NCBI RefSeq assembly: GCF_035046485.1
Contig: NC_085138.1
Span: 291,692,256 to 291,756,255, forward strand
From: Aedes albopictus
Lineage: Eukaryota; Arthropoda; Insecta; Diptera; Culicidae
DNA length: 64,000 bases
Direction of reading: 5' to 3'
Within the stretch, counting starts at the first letter, position 1. The number at the start of each line of letters is the position of its first letter. Below the pieces are notes generated by a model. That model searched no databases, was not told where the DNA came from, and was given only the letters and a program-made list of their open reading frames with translations. This document shows, in pieces, positions 29,880 to 42,359 of this stretch. The position numbers were made by a program, and so were the translations under genes.

Positions 29880-32095
29880 GAAAAAAATCTGTATTCCATT
29901 ATGAATTTCTTGGGGATTTTTGCAAGAATGCGTCCTGGAGTTCCAACAATGAGCGTAACTTTTTTTAAGAATTGTGTCGAAAATTTACAAATTTATTTAT
30001 TTTATTCCACCAAGTGATCCTTCAGGAATTCCTTCAAAGATTGCTTTACCGTTTCCCTTATGTAATCTTTCTTGGAGAATAATTTGTAAAATTATGAAAT
30101 TCCCCCGGGAAATTTCCAAAGAATCCTGTGGATATACCCAAAGATATATAGTAATTCAAGGACTCCTCAAAAAAGATTCCTACAGAAGTTCCTCTTAGAA
30201 AATCTACAGGAATTCCTTCGAAAAATCTTTTTGGAATTCCTCCATATAATTCTTTAGTCTCGCGTTGGCAGCAACTCACAAACGTAGTGTCGGTTTGGGT
30301 GAAAAATTACCCTAAAGCGTTAAATCCATTTTTTCAAGGAGTTTCCAAAAAGATTCCTTCGTGAATTTTTGCTTGCATCCCTCTAGGAACTCTCCTAAAC
30401 ATTCCTATTGCAAATATTGAGGACTCTTTTTTAGAGAAATTATTCCAAGTTTCCATTAAGTATCTCAGTCAAGAATATCTTTAAGATTTATAAATGCTTC
30501 CTCTAGAAATTCCTGCAAAAAATCGCCAAAAAAAATCACTGAGGATTCCTGGTAGGATTGTTTACGATACAAAATTCATCCTATTCGAAAACTAAGCTAT
30601 TGACTTTTTGTTAGCATTGGTGCTCACTTTTAACAAAAAAAATATCAAAACAAAAAGCACTTTATTCTCTTGTTATGAGAAGGATGAAAATGGGAGCGTT
30701 TATGATTAGTAATGGTACAGGTACCCCATCTTAAAAAAATGATCAAAAATTCTTCAGAAATTTCTCCAAGAATTACTTCAGGAATTCTTGCTAATACTGT
30801 TTTGCTACTCTCTTCAGGAATTCTTTAAGAAAGGCTAGAAACACCCTTTAAGTGATTAATTCAAGACTAAGACTCAGAGGATTCATTCAGGAATCACTTC
30901 AGGAATTCCATCGGGATTTTTTCCAAGAAAATCTTAAGTATTTCCTCCAAAAAACCATTGGAAAGTTTTCCAAGGATTCTTTCAGAATGTCACCGAGGAT
31001 CTTCTTAAAAACTCCTGCCGAGGTTTAATCAGCCATTGTTTCAAGCAGCAATTGTTTAATTTATGTAAGATTTCCTCCGATGGATTGTTCCAGGGATTGC
31101 TTAAGGATTTTTTTTAGGATTTAATTAAACGCCTGAACCCTTTGAAGCCGGAGGGGTCATATATGACCCCGGCGATGAAACCGAGTATAACAACCATGTT
31201 CGAGACCAGCGAGGTTGCGACAGCAGCGGCGAAACAATTCGGCTTCAAAGGGTTAAAGAAGTTTCTTCAAAAATTGCCAAAATTCCTTCAGATTTTTTTT
31301 CCAAAGATTTTTTTGGTAGTTCATCCAATATATCGTCTAGCGATTTCTCTCAAGATTCGTTCAGAATTTTATTCAAGTATGTTCTTACATTTTATTAATG
31401 GGGCTTTCAACTCTTGTAGATTTAAATCATATCTTAAAATGATTTCATTATTCTTCAAATATTTCAATAGAAGAAATCTTCGGGAATTCTTTCATGCAAG
31501 AATTTCTTCATGTATTTCTTAAATTACTCCTGTAAGATTTTTTCGAAGATTCTTACACAAATTCCTCCAAGAAGTTCTATAGGAATTTCTCCTTTGAGTG
31601 TTTTTCCTGGTATTGCTGTAGAAATTCTTCCAAAAATCCTTTCAAAAACTCAGGTACTCCTCCAAATAGTACTAAAGAAATTCAAATATGAAAATGAAAC
31701 AAAAATGCCTCCAGAAAATTTTCCTGGAATTCCTTCAATGGCCTTTTGGGTATTTTTCCAAGGTTTCCATCAGGATTTTTTCTATTGATACCGACAAAGA
31801 TTTCTTTAGCGATAACATCAAGGATTTATCCGGATTACCTTCACGAAACATCCTAAGAAAATTTCCTAACGATTAATTCAAGTATTTTTTGCAAGTGTAT
31901 AACTTCTCCAAGAATTCTTTCTTAGATACCTTTAACGATTCATCTACGAATTAGTTCGAGGATTTCTGAATGAATTCCTCCAAGATTTCCTTCAAAAGTT
32001 GCTCCACCGATTGCTTCGGAAATTCAGCATTTCTGAAGTAATTCTTTTAGTAATATTCTCAAGGATTCCATAAAAACTTTCTTGATGGTTCCTTT
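29880..32095. repeat. Degenerate 12-bp satellite, left block
   Basis: Diverged phrases such as 'attccttcagg', 'attcctccaa' and 'gaattcctt' every 12-30 bp. This is the same repeat as the denser blocks at 36-40 kb but more decayed. Frames here come from the repeat. A piggyBac-like MITE interrupts it at 31138-31252. Confidence 0.6.
31138..31252. mobile_element. piggyBac-like MITE, 115 bp
   Basis: Perfect ends CCCTTTGAAGCCG and CGGCTTCAAAGGG. TTAA follows on the right (31253-31256); the left flank is TGAA, one change from TTAA. Next to the left end is an 18-bp palindrome, GGGGTCATATATGACCCC. Confidence 0.65.
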
Positions 32096-32224
32096 TTGCC
32101 TTTCTCGTACACTAAGTGTACTGGAAAGGCTATATGTTCACTCCAAAAATGACTTTTCAATAGAAGGCCCGGAGGGTCGAGTCACATATACCAATCAACT
32201 CAGCTCGACAAATTGAGGTGATGT

Positions 32225-32285
32225 CTGTTTGTATGTATGTGTGTGTGTATGTATGTGTGTGTGTATGTGTGTATGTGTGTGTACA
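32225..32285. repeat. TG/TATG microsatellite
   Basis: Runs of tgtg and tatg, for example 'gtatgtatgtgtgtgtg'. It encodes the 'HTHTHT' run in the minus-strand frame, which is not a gene. Confidence 0.9.
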
Positions 32286-32469
32286 AAAAAAACTCACATC
32301 ACTTTTTGGCAGTAAACCTGAACCGATTTTAATGACCGACAGTTCATTCGACGGGGAATCTGGTCCCATTGTTTCCTATTAAAAATGGTTTGGATCGGTC
32401 CAGCCGTTCCGGAGTTATGGCCATTTAGGTGTTCCGGATCGGTACCCCAGGAAGGGGCCAGATATGAAA

Positions 32470-34120
32470 ACGTTACAAACCCATCCATGCGACACATCAA
32501 ACTACGGCATTTTCGATAACTTGATGAACGGTAAGCAGAAAAATGGTCTCAGACCATATCTGAACCGGTAGTGCCCCGGAACCGGTTCCGGGTGTCCTGC
32601 CGGAAGTGGCCAAACATAAAGTGCACTAAACCCATGCATGCGGCATATCAAACCGCAGCTTTTTCGATACCCTGATGAACAGTAAGAAGGAATACATTCT
32701 CAAACCATATTGGAACCGGTAGTATTCCGGAACCGGTTCCAGTTGTCCCGCTGGAGGTGGCCAAGTATAAAAGTTAACCAAACCCATGCATGCGACATAT
32801 CAAATAGTGGCTTTTTTGACATCCTGATGAAAGGTAATCAGGAAAATATTCTCAGATCATATTTGAACCGGTTGTCTTCCGGAACCGGTTCCGGGTGTCC
32901 CACCGGAAGTGGCCATATATGAAATTGAACTAAAACCATGCATGCGACATATCAAACCGCGGCTTATCCGATAACCTGATAAACAGTATGCAGGAAAGCA
33001 TTCTCAGAACATATCGGAACCAGTAGTGTTCCGGAACCGGTTCCAGATGTCTCGCCAGAAGTGGCCAAGTTTAAAAGTTAACCAAACCCATACATGCGAC
33101 ATATCAAATAGTGGCTTTTTTGATATCCTGATGAACAGTCAGCAGGAAAATATTCTCAGACCATATGTATCTGAACCGGTAGTGATCCGGAACGGGTTCC
33201 GGGTTTCCCGCCTGAAATGGCCAAACAAAAAAGTGAACCAAACCCATGCGACAAATCAAATCGCGGATTTTTAGGTTTCTTGATTGGCAAAAAAAGTTTC
33301 CGGCCATATTTGGAACAACCGGTAGTATTCCTCACCGATTAAGGGTGCCCCATCGGAAGTGATCAAATGTAAAGGAGAACCAACCCCATAAATAGCTGTT
33401 TTGGTAACCTGATGAACGGTTAACAAGAGAAACAATCATAGACCACACTTTGGAAAACCAATACTGTGCCGAAACCGGTTCCAGGTGCTCCGCCGGAAGT
33501 GGTCAAATGTAGAACGGAACCAAACGCATGCACACCGCGCATTAAATATCGGCTTTTTCGATGACGCGCAGAACGGTCAGCAAGAAAAGTCTCAGGCCAC
33601 TTTGAGACTACCGGTAGTGTACCGGAACCACTTTCGAGTGTCTCGCCGGAACTGGCGAAATGCACAAATAAGTGTTTGACAGTACATCAAATAGCAGCTT
33701 TTTTGAATACACGATGATCGATTCGTAAGAACATAGCCTCAGACCATATTTTAGACAACCGCTAATGTCCCGAAGCTAGTTCTGGGTGTCCCACTGGAAG
33801 TGGTCAAATGTGAAGGTGATCTATATCCACCCATGCATGAGATAAATCAAATCGTGTTTTTTTTTGGGTAACCTAATGAACGTTAGCAATGAAATAGTCT
33901 CAGACTATATTTGGGAGACCCGGTGTGCTCCGGAACCTGTTCCGGTACCGCATCGAAAGTAACCAAATGTACCATGCAACATATTACATCACGGCTTTTT
34001 GAATAACCCGAGGAACGGTTAACTAGAAAATAGGCTCACACTACATTACAGACTACCGGTAGGGTTGCACAACCAGCGTTTGGTGCTTCGCCGGAACTAC
34101 GAAAGTAAATAAAATCAATG
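32470..34120 (+). repeat. About eleven tandem roughly 150-bp units
   Basis: Every unit contains 'gaaccggtagt.ttccgg', 'aaccggttccgggtgtcc', 'gccggaagtggccaaa', 'aacccatgcatgcgacatatcaaa', a 'ggcttttt(c/t)gat' and 'cctgatgaacggtaa'. Divergence rises toward the right. The palindrome GGAACCGGTTCC occurs in many units. Frames are repeat-borne. Confidence 0.85.
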
Positions 34121-34609
34121 CAAGCGATAAATATGTGTAAGAGAACAAAATCTTACAAATTAAACCCACATACAAACAGACGTCGCACTATACTCACTAC
34201 CTGTCGCTCTTGTTTTCAACGGTTCATAAGATATAGCCCAAATGTTCAGAAAAAAAATTTGTGATCTGTGATTGTGTAAAGAGTTATAGCTTAGCTTGTT
34301 AGTATCGTCTTGATATTGATCAGCCTCCAGTGTTAATGGAGGTGCTCAACAAAGTGCTCAAGCAGTCAACTGAGAAGTCTGATATTTTTCAGCTCTACTT
34401 ATACGTTGAACATAACGTCGGACTATGTGCAATCAATAAGTTTTAAGTCAATTCAAAGATGTCTTTGATAAAATGCTTGCTTTTCTATAAAAATATTCGG
34501 ATTCAAAAACACTTTGACTTACGTTGTCGGAAAGATTGTGAGAACATCATTGGCGAAGACAAAGGGGGGCAAGGGGGGCACTTGACCCCCCTAACTATAA
34601 ATTTCTGTT

Positions 34610-34800
34610 TAAATACGCCAAAAATTGTTTCAGAAAAAATAACAAAATAAATTGAATTAATTTGGCGCCAGCAAATTTCACTAGATACGCCAAAAAATGT
34701 TTCAGAAAAATTAACAAAATAAATTGAATTAATTTGGCGCCAGCAAATTTCACTAGATACGCCAAAAAAAGTTTCAGAAAAATTAATAAAATAGATAGAA
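34610..34800 (+). repeat. Three 74-bp tandem units
   Basis: 'atacgccaaaaa.tgtttcag' then 'aaataaattgaattaatttg' then 'gcgccagcaaatttcactag', three times; the third copy is diverged at its end. The minus-strand 80-residue frame (FAGAKLIQFILL repeats) is its translation. Confidence 0.85.
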
Positions 34801-34959
34801 TCACTTGGGCATCTGAAAGTTGAACTAGATTTGCCAAAGAAGTTTTTTCAACTTAAAGAAAATATTTGATTTTGGGTCGGCTAGAACATGTTCGACGAGA
34901 AAGGCACTATCACCACTAGGTGGATAAATTTTGGTTTTTACTACTCCACATGATCCCTT

Positions 34960-36055
34960 CAACAATTTCACAGAGGAATTATTTAAATAGGAATTCCTTC
35001 AAGATTTTTCTTTATGGAAAATTCTTCAATTGTTCTTTTGCCTCAAGCGATTTTTCGGCCCTCTGCTCCACCATGAGTGCTCAGGACTAAAACATCACAA
35101 TACAACATATTGCACAATTCATTCAAGAATCCTTAAGGAATTTAAGAATTTAAGAAATTCCAGTAAGAATTTAATCTTTCTACAGGTGGAATGACACTTT
35201 CTTTGCTAACCGGAAAAATCCGCATTTATCCGTTGCAGTGGCGTAGCCAGAAATTTGCTCTGGGAGGGGTTTTTGACGATCTATGATAACTGTTTTTTTT
35301 TTTATTTGACACTCACATTTCGTAAACAGCTATGAACAATGAGGTCAAAAACATTAAATTTGAGTCGTAGTTTCGAAACAGCGAAACGATTTTTTTTCGT
35401 CAGAAAGTTGTTCCAAAATTTTGGCCTTAAAGAAGGGGGGGGAGGTGTAGTTAACCAAAAAAAAACCAACCTCTCCAGAGATATTTAATAATATTCCCAG
35501 CTGATACGTCCCCAGTAATTGCCCCTAGAATTCAGGAGAATAACAGAAATACACTCTACCATACTATATTGCCGATTTCCCCCCTTATCGAACGCGACGA
35601 TTTGAACCCGTCGCGAATGAAATCATCGCCAGAGTCGTCGCCAGCCAATCAGCGTGCGGGAGTCTGACGTTTCTCCGATCTCACTAACACAAACAACATG
35701 GGTGTAGCCAGAGGGGGCCAGATTTTTCTTTTAAACCGAAATTCAGAGTTTCTGAAAAAAATATCTCAACAAACAAACTATTCTAATAATATAGGTTTTT
35801 ATCCACAAAAAAATACCACATAAAATTTCACCAATTATTTCTCCAAGAGAACCGCTTCAGAATTTTACCAAATAACAAGCTTGGTTGAATGGCTAAATTT
35901 CATAATGTTTATTCATGGAGTTCAAAATCAGCATGCCAAATTTTCCAGATATACCGGAACCGGTTCCGGTGACGACTTTGTATATGCTGCTATATAGTGA
36001 AGTTATGTGCTACTGGTACACGAATTTTCACTAGTATTCAATTCAAACAAACATC
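34960..36055. other. Mixed repeat debris, no gene
   Basis: Short satellite traces (34960-35170). 'gtggcgtagccag' at 35230 and 'gtgtagccagaggggg' at 35702 are ends of common insect DNA-transposon type, partly mirrored by 'agctggctacgccctcg' near 43110. A GC-richer island at 35580-35690 has no recognisable frame. Confidence 0.4.
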
Positions 36056-38488
36056 ATGCTAATAGCAAAATACCTGAGATTTATTTAGGAATTCTTTCAA
36101 GGACACCTTCAGAAATTCATTTAGGCATTTATTCAGGGGAACTTCTCAGGGATTCTTTCATAAATTCCACAAGGGACTTCTCTACGAGTTTCTCCTTCGT
36201 GAATTCTTGCATTGGTATCTTACAGGGTTCCGGTAGTAATGGTGTCAGGGTTTGTTCCAAGATATGCTTCAAAAATTCATCCCAAGATTCCTTCAGACAT
36301 TTTTACAGATACTTCTGCAAGGATGCATCGGCGAATTCCTTCAGGTTTTTTGTTCCATAGCTTCCTTCAGTGATTCCATCACGGATTGCTTCAGAGAATT
36401 TTTCAAGAATTCCTCTATGGGTTTCACCAGACATTCTTTCGGGAATTTCTCCTGGGATATCTATAGAGGTTGCTCCAGTGATTGTTCCAGTGCTTTTTTC
36501 GATTATTCCTCCAGGAATTTCTCCAGGGCTTAGGTATTTCTGTAAGTGTCCCATCAGAGATTTCTTCTGGGATGTCTCCATATATTCCTTCAAGAATTCC
36601 ACTAGTGATTGTTCCAATAATTCAATCTGGAATAATTTGAAGGAATATCTTCCAGAAACCCTTACAGGAAATTATACCAGAGATAAGCCAAAAATGATTC
36701 CAGGAGTTCCTTAAAAGATTGTACAAAACATTCTTTTGTCCAAAACTTGTTGCAGACATGGATTTCATATTGCTTTCCCTACAGAAATTCTTCCAGGAGT
36801 TTGTTAAGAAAGCTTTCCTGGGATTTCCTAAGAAAATCCTCTTGGGATTGCTTCCGGGATTCCTAGTGGGATTTTTTCAGGAATTCCTCCATGTTTTCCA
36901 TCAAGAATTCCTCCAGGGATTTATCCGAGAATTTCTTCTGTGATTCTTTCAGAAGCAACGCCAAGGATTACTTAAAAAATCTTCAAATGATTCCCCCAGG
37001 AACACTTTTTAGAATTCCTTCAGGAGTTCCTCGTGGAATTCTTTCAGGAACTCCTCCAGGAATCAGTTCAGTACTTCCTACGGGGACTGTTTAAGGATTC
37101 CCTAAGGAATGCCTCTAGGAACCGCTTTCGGGATTCCAAGGATTCCATCTGCAATATCTTCAGGAATTCTTCCTGGGATTCCTCCAGGAATTTCTCAAGG
37201 GATTCCTCCACGAACTTTTTCAGAGATTCCTTCTGGAATTATTCCAGGGATTCTTCTGGGAATTGCTACAGAGATTCCCCTTAAAATTCATCCAGGGATT
37301 CCTTCCGAAATGCCTCTAGAGATTCCTTCAGAAATTCCTCCAGGAATTCTTCTAGAGATTACTCCAGGAGCTAGTCCAGGATTCCTCCGTTGGTCCCTAC
37401 AGGCATTCCTCTAGGATATTCTCCAGGGATTTTTCCAAGAATTTCTGCTTACTTCTGTGAATCTTTCTGGAACAGCTTATTTTAAAAATTCCTCTAAAGA
37501 TTCTCCCAACTCTTCTTAGGATTTCTTCAGGAATCTATGCAGGCATTCAGGATTTCAATCAGGAATTTTTCCAGGGTCTCCTGAAGGAATTCCTCCAGGA
37601 ATGTCTTCAAATATTCCTCCATGAATTTCACCAGGAAGTAATCAAGGAATTCCGTCATAAATTATGTCAGCAATTTCCCCAGGAAATTCTTCAGGGATTC
37701 CTTCAGAAATTCTTCAAGGATTTTCTTTTTTTGGGTATTTTAACTTATGCTAATTCTACTCTTAGACCAGAATTTTCTGTAGGAATACCTTTTAGCTTTT
37801 ATTCCGGAATTCCTCCAAGAATTCTTCCAGATTTTCCTCCAGGAACTTCTTCAGGGATTTCTCCATGAATTTCTTCAAGGATTCCCCCAGGGATTCCTTC
37901 AGAAATTCCTTCGAGGATTTCTTCAGGAATTCCTCTAGAAATTTCTCTAGAAATCCCTCCTGGAATTTCTCAGGGGATTTTTTTCAGAAATTTCTCCCAG
38001 GGTTCCTCTAGGGATTATCCCAGCAACTCATCCAGTAATTGTTGCAAGAATTCCTCCAGGAATTCTCAAAGGAAAACCTTCAGGAATTCCTCCAAGATTT
38101 TATCCAGGAATTTCTCCAGGAAATTCTCTAGAAAATATTTCAAGAATTTATTCAGGAATTCCTCCAGCAATTTCTGTAGGAATTGATCCAGAAATTGCTG
38201 CTAGACATCCTTCAGAAATTATGTCACCAATTTCACTAAGATCCGAAAAATCTTCTGGGAGTTTTTTCAGAAATCCTTCCAGGACATTCTCCAGGATTAC
38301 CCTCAAGATTTTTTAGGGATTCGCCCAGGGATTTCTCCAAGATTTTCTCCAGCGATTTTCCCAGGGATTCCTCCACGAAATCCTTCGAAGATTCCTCTAG
38401 GAAATCCTCCAGATGTTCCCTCTAAGGATTCTTCCAGCAAATCCTTAAGGGATTTCTTCAGAATCTCTTCCATGAAATTCTCCAGGAA
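36056..38488. repeat. 12-bp palindromic satellite, main block 1
   Basis: Dense head-to-tail units of GGAATTCCTCCA and variants (ttcctgcagg, ttctcaagg). GGAATTCC is self-complementary and recurs in many units, so both strands look alike. Since 12 is divisible by 3, long spurious frames exist on both strands. A remnant of the 54-59 bp retroposon is seen at about 37727-37768 ('gtattttaacttatgctaattc'). Confidence 0.85.
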
Positions 38489-38490
38489 TA

Positions 38491-38901
38491 CACTACCCGT
38501 CATAAGTACGGACTCACAAAAAGTTTTGCAACAATACATATTGCATCACCCTGACTCACCTCGATATCTCTTAAGGTGAAGATATGACGAAGCCACAGCT
38601 CAAATTTTCAAGAGCACAAATCTGAAGAACCGAATGTCGAATTGCGCTGAAAAGTTGATCGATTGATCACCATCAGCGGGTAACCAATCGATCAACTTTT
38701 CAGCGCAATCCGATGTTTGGTTCTTCAGGTTTGTGCTCTTGAAAATGTGAGTTGTGGCTTCGTCATATCTTCACCTTAAACCAGAACACCTACAAAAATG
38801 CCGCCTCACAGCATCTTTGTAAGTCCTCTGGTTTTGGAGATATCGAGGTGAGTCAGGGTGATGCAATACTTTTTGTGAGTCCGTACTTATGACGGGTAGT
38901 G
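38491..38901. mobile_element. Palindromic mariner-type MITE, 411 bp
   Basis: The ends CACTACCCGTCATAAGTACG and the complement are perfect over about 34 bp (to 'ctcacaaaaagt'). The element is one long hairpin with 'gatcaacttttcagcgcaat' at the centre. TA flanks it (38489-38490 and 38902-38903). It sits inside the satellite, which resumes on both sides. Confidence 0.85.
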
Positions 38902-38903
38902 TA

Positions 38904-40209
38904 CCTTCAGGATTTTTCAGGTATTCCTCCAGGAATTCCTCTAGAGATTCCTCCTGGGGTTTCTCACAAATTTTTACAAGGATTCCTCCAGGGATTCCTT
39001 CAGGAATTCCTTCGAGGATTTCTCCAGGAATTCCTCCAGCATTTTCTCAAGGGTTTTTTTTTTCGAAATATGAAAATAATATAAACCTCCGAGAATTCTT
39101 GTGGAGATTCCTCTAGAAACTTATCCAATAACTCTTTTATGAATTCCTCTAGAGATTCCTCCACGAATTTGATCATGGATTCGTCCAGCAATTCCCACAG
39201 GAATACTTGTAGCAATTTCTCCACGATTTTATCCAGAAATTTCTTCAGGAACTCCTCCAGGAATTCTTCTAGGAATTACCCCAGGAATTTCTTCAAGAAA
39301 TCTTCCAGATATTTCTTTTGGAATTTCTCCTGGGATTGCATCAGGAATTGCTTCAGGAACTCCTCCACAGATTTCTTCACGAATTTCTCCAGAGATTTTC
39401 TCATTGATTCCTCCAGGAAATCCTTCCAAGATTCCTCCAGGAAATCCTCCAGAAGTTCCTCCAGGAAATCCTCCAGAAGTTCCTCCAAGGATTCTTGCAA
39501 GAAATTCTCTAGGAATTTCTTCAGAATCTCTTCCAGGAATACCTTCAGAAATTTTTTAGGGGTTCCCCCAGATATTCCTACAGGAATTCCTCCAGGCATA
39601 TCTCCACAAATTTCTTCAAGTATTCTCCCAGGGATTCCTCCAGAAATTCCGCTAGAAAATCCTCCAGAAATTTCTCATCGGATTTTTTTTTCAGAAATAG
39701 AAGAATAGCAGAAAATGAAATAGAAACCTCCAAGAATTCCTTTAGAAATTCATCCAGTAATTCTTTCAAGAATTCCTCTAGAGATTCCTCCAGAAATTTC
39801 TCCAGGCATTCCACCAGGATTTTATCCACGAATTTCTCCAGGAAATATTCCAGGTTTTTCTCTAGGAATTCCTCCTGGAGTTTCTCCAGGAATTGCTCCT
39901 GGACATCCGTCAGAAATTGTCAGGAATTCCTTCAGGAAATCCTCTAAGGATTTCTTCAGAGATTCTTCCAAGAATACTTTCAGGAATTTTTCAGGGTTTC
40001 CTCCAGACATTCCTCCAGAGATTCGTCCAGTATTTGCTTCAGGGATTTCTCCACGAATTTCTCCAGGGATATTCTCAGAGATTCCTCCAGGGAATCCTCC
40101 AGAAATTCTTCCAAGGGTTCTTCCAGGAAATCCTCTTGAAATTTTTCCAGAGATTGCTCTGAGAATTCATCCAAGAAATTTCTCCAGGAATTCCTGCTGG
40201 GTCTCATCC
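38904..40209. repeat. 12-bp palindromic satellite, main block 2
   Basis: Same unit as 36056-38488. The longest spurious frame is 39139-39708 (Ser/Asn/Arg-rich). Minus-strand frames give 'EESLEEFLEEF' patterns. No start context, splice site or non-repeat domain supports a gene. Confidence 0.85.
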
Positions 40210-40215
40210 CATAAC

Positions 40216-42352
40216 CAGGGCTGGTAGCGTTCAGGTGGCAAAATAATAGTGACTTTAGTGACCAAAATAATCAAAAAAGTGACCAAATAGTGACTGAAAA
40301 GTGACCTCAAAATTATTGAAAAATTGAATTTATATGCTGAACATTTGATGAATTCGTTTGTGGTATAACTATATCAGATGACTTTGAGACCTGACCTTAA
40401 CAGAACTGTTTGCCATTGTTTATACATTCATCTATTCCAATCATTACTGCGTAGTACATCGGCCACAAGTCTGAAATCAAAGCTTCCTGGAAGATATAAA
40501 CCAAGACCAGGGCCCAGTTTGATTATTACACCAAAACTGCAGGTAATAAGTTCCGTGAAAATCTCTGACAAGTAGAAATCTCAAGCAAATTAGATACCAG
40601 GTAAAAAAAAAACAAGTTTTCCTTCGATGCTTGATGTTTGTTACTTCATATGCTGATGGATTTGCTGAGACTTAATGAATCCATTGTTAATGTTATATTA
40701 CTATGGCTGAATTCCAATGTAAACTTTATTCGATTTTTTTTTCTATTGTCCATCAGCAAGAAAATTTCCATTTCTTCGAAGAAATTATGCGCCGAAATTC
40801 GCCCACTCATGTTTTTCAATGATCCTAAGGTCTCAATACTGATAGATTCCCGAGACAAACAACTGACACAACTCAAGCAGAAATATTCTGGAAAATCAAT
40901 GCAACACGGAATTAATTAAGTGATTTTTGCTGTTTGGAGACAAGCACAGTTTAAGGTGAAACGGGACGCCGTGTTATTTTTCCTATCTTGCCTCTCTTTC
41001 TAACAATTTGCCTCGCGATTTTGAAGATGGTAATCTCGAGACCTATCGCACTGAAGATGCTGAAAACCAATCAGCATATGCACTGCAAGTGAGCATACAC
41101 AATGATAGGTTTTTGTTGCAAAATATGAAGTAGAATCTGAGATTACCATCTTAGTAGCAACAGAGCAATGGCGGATATTTTCTCGACCGTCCCGTCCGCC
41201 CTTAAGCACCGTACATTACTCCCTGCGCCGTAGAGCTAGTGCTGCGATTGTCTCTCGCACAATTACGAAAGCTCTCACTCATACGTCTCTTGTCTCTCGG
41301 CAAAACGGGAGACAAGCACTTGAGATTGTGTGAAGCACATGCTTTTTTCGCACCACACGGTGCATGCCGCCAATCCCTGTCTGGCATACGCCACAAGAAA
41401 TGCTTTGAAAAACTTCTCACTGAAATATTGAAGATTTCATACAGCACTCCTGAAAAATGCAGCCAAAAATATGTTTGGGGAACTTCTGAAATTGGATGAA
41501 TCATTAAAGTTTTGATGAAGCTTAAGGATTCTTGGTAAAAACAGTTTGAACTCAGAGATGAACAAAAGATTCTTGAAGAAATGTTTTGACAAACTTCTGG
41601 ATTCATTTCAAATACATAATACTTTTGAAATAACTCCACCAGATTTTTCATCACTATCACGTGCATGGAGATTTTCATAAGAAACTCTAAAATGAACTCC
41701 ATCATAAACTCTTTCGGATTTCAGCGAAAAGCTGCTAAACAAATGACGTCACAACTATCTCCAGTAATTTCATCAGAAATGTATCTCGCATTTGTAACAG
41801 AAATTGTTCTGCAAACTCTAAAATTTATTGAAAACTTCCGATTAACTCGAGATAAACCAATCCAGGGGAATACAATGCACTGTTTGTTATCGTATTTCGA
41901 TCCGATAAACTTATTTCACATATTCAATCATTACCAGTTTTTGAATTACGTGGATATAGGGTGATGTAAACTGAATTTTTAAATACAGGAATGTGTTAAA
42001 CACTAATAAAAAGTATAGTAATTCAGAAGTTCATCTATAATCTTAGCTGCAAATCCACCTTCACTTCTCCAAAATACAATAAAATTGTAGCTAAAGGTCG
42101 ACATAACAATGGTTTAATAAGCGGCGCAGCCGAAACTTTTTTTAAAACAAGGAAAATTTGTGCAGCAATTTTGGTATTGTTGTTTTACCAAAATTCTTCT
42201 AAATGTTGTCATATTTACGAAAATAGTGACTTTAGTGACCATTTTACTGAAAAAAGTGACTTTAGTGACTTTTTCATGCAAATAGTGACTTTTTAGTGAG
42301 TGACTCGAAAATAGTGACCAAATCACTAAAAAGTGACTCACTACCAGGCCTG
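40216..42352. mobile_element. hAT-like non-autonomous element, 2137 bp
   Basis: Ends CAGGGCTGGTAGCG and the complement of CAGGCCTGGTAGTG; CATAAC is duplicated at 40210-40215 and 42353-42358. Both subterminal regions carry many TAGTGAC motifs ('aatagtgactttagtgacc'). It splits the 12-bp satellite. Frames of 93-167 residues inside carry no recognisable transposase. A related copy starts near 53725. Confidence 0.75.
41010..41200. repeat. Short inverted-repeat module, shared with 47090-47250
   Basis: 'tttgcctcgcgattttgaag' here and 'tttgcctcgcgtttttgaag' near 47089 are nearly the same. In this copy 'gatggtaatctcgaga' is inverted at 'tctgagattaccatc'; in the other, 'ttttgaagtgataaaa' is inverted at 'ttttatcactttgaaa'. 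Probably two copies of a small MITE. Confidence 0.45.
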
Positions 42353-42359
42353 CATAACT

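Larger units (their letters stand above)
32097..34905. mobile_element. TGCCTTTCTCG-ended repeat element with internal minisatellite
   Basis: TGCCTTTCTCGT opens the element and ACGAGAAAGGCA closes it (12-bp inverted ends). Inside are a (TG)n/(TATG)n stretch at 32225-32285, a block of roughly 150-bp units (32470-34120) and three 74-bp units (34610-34800). No transposase frame is visible. It lies inside the 12-bp satellite. A target duplication is not clear. Confidence 0.55.

Noticed and set aside
32470..34800. CRISPR-like regular repeats
   Set aside because: Units are long, diverged and directly adjacent, with no unique spacers; this is minisatellite DNA in an animal genome.
39139..39708. 189-residue Ser/Asn/Arg-rich protein
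   Set aside because: Translation of the 12-bp satellite. Similar frames occur in other phases and on the other strand.
41202..41705. 167-residue minus-strand frame as a host gene
   Set aside because: It lies in the interior of the hAT-like element 40216-42352, with no recognisable domain and no splice or poly(A) context.
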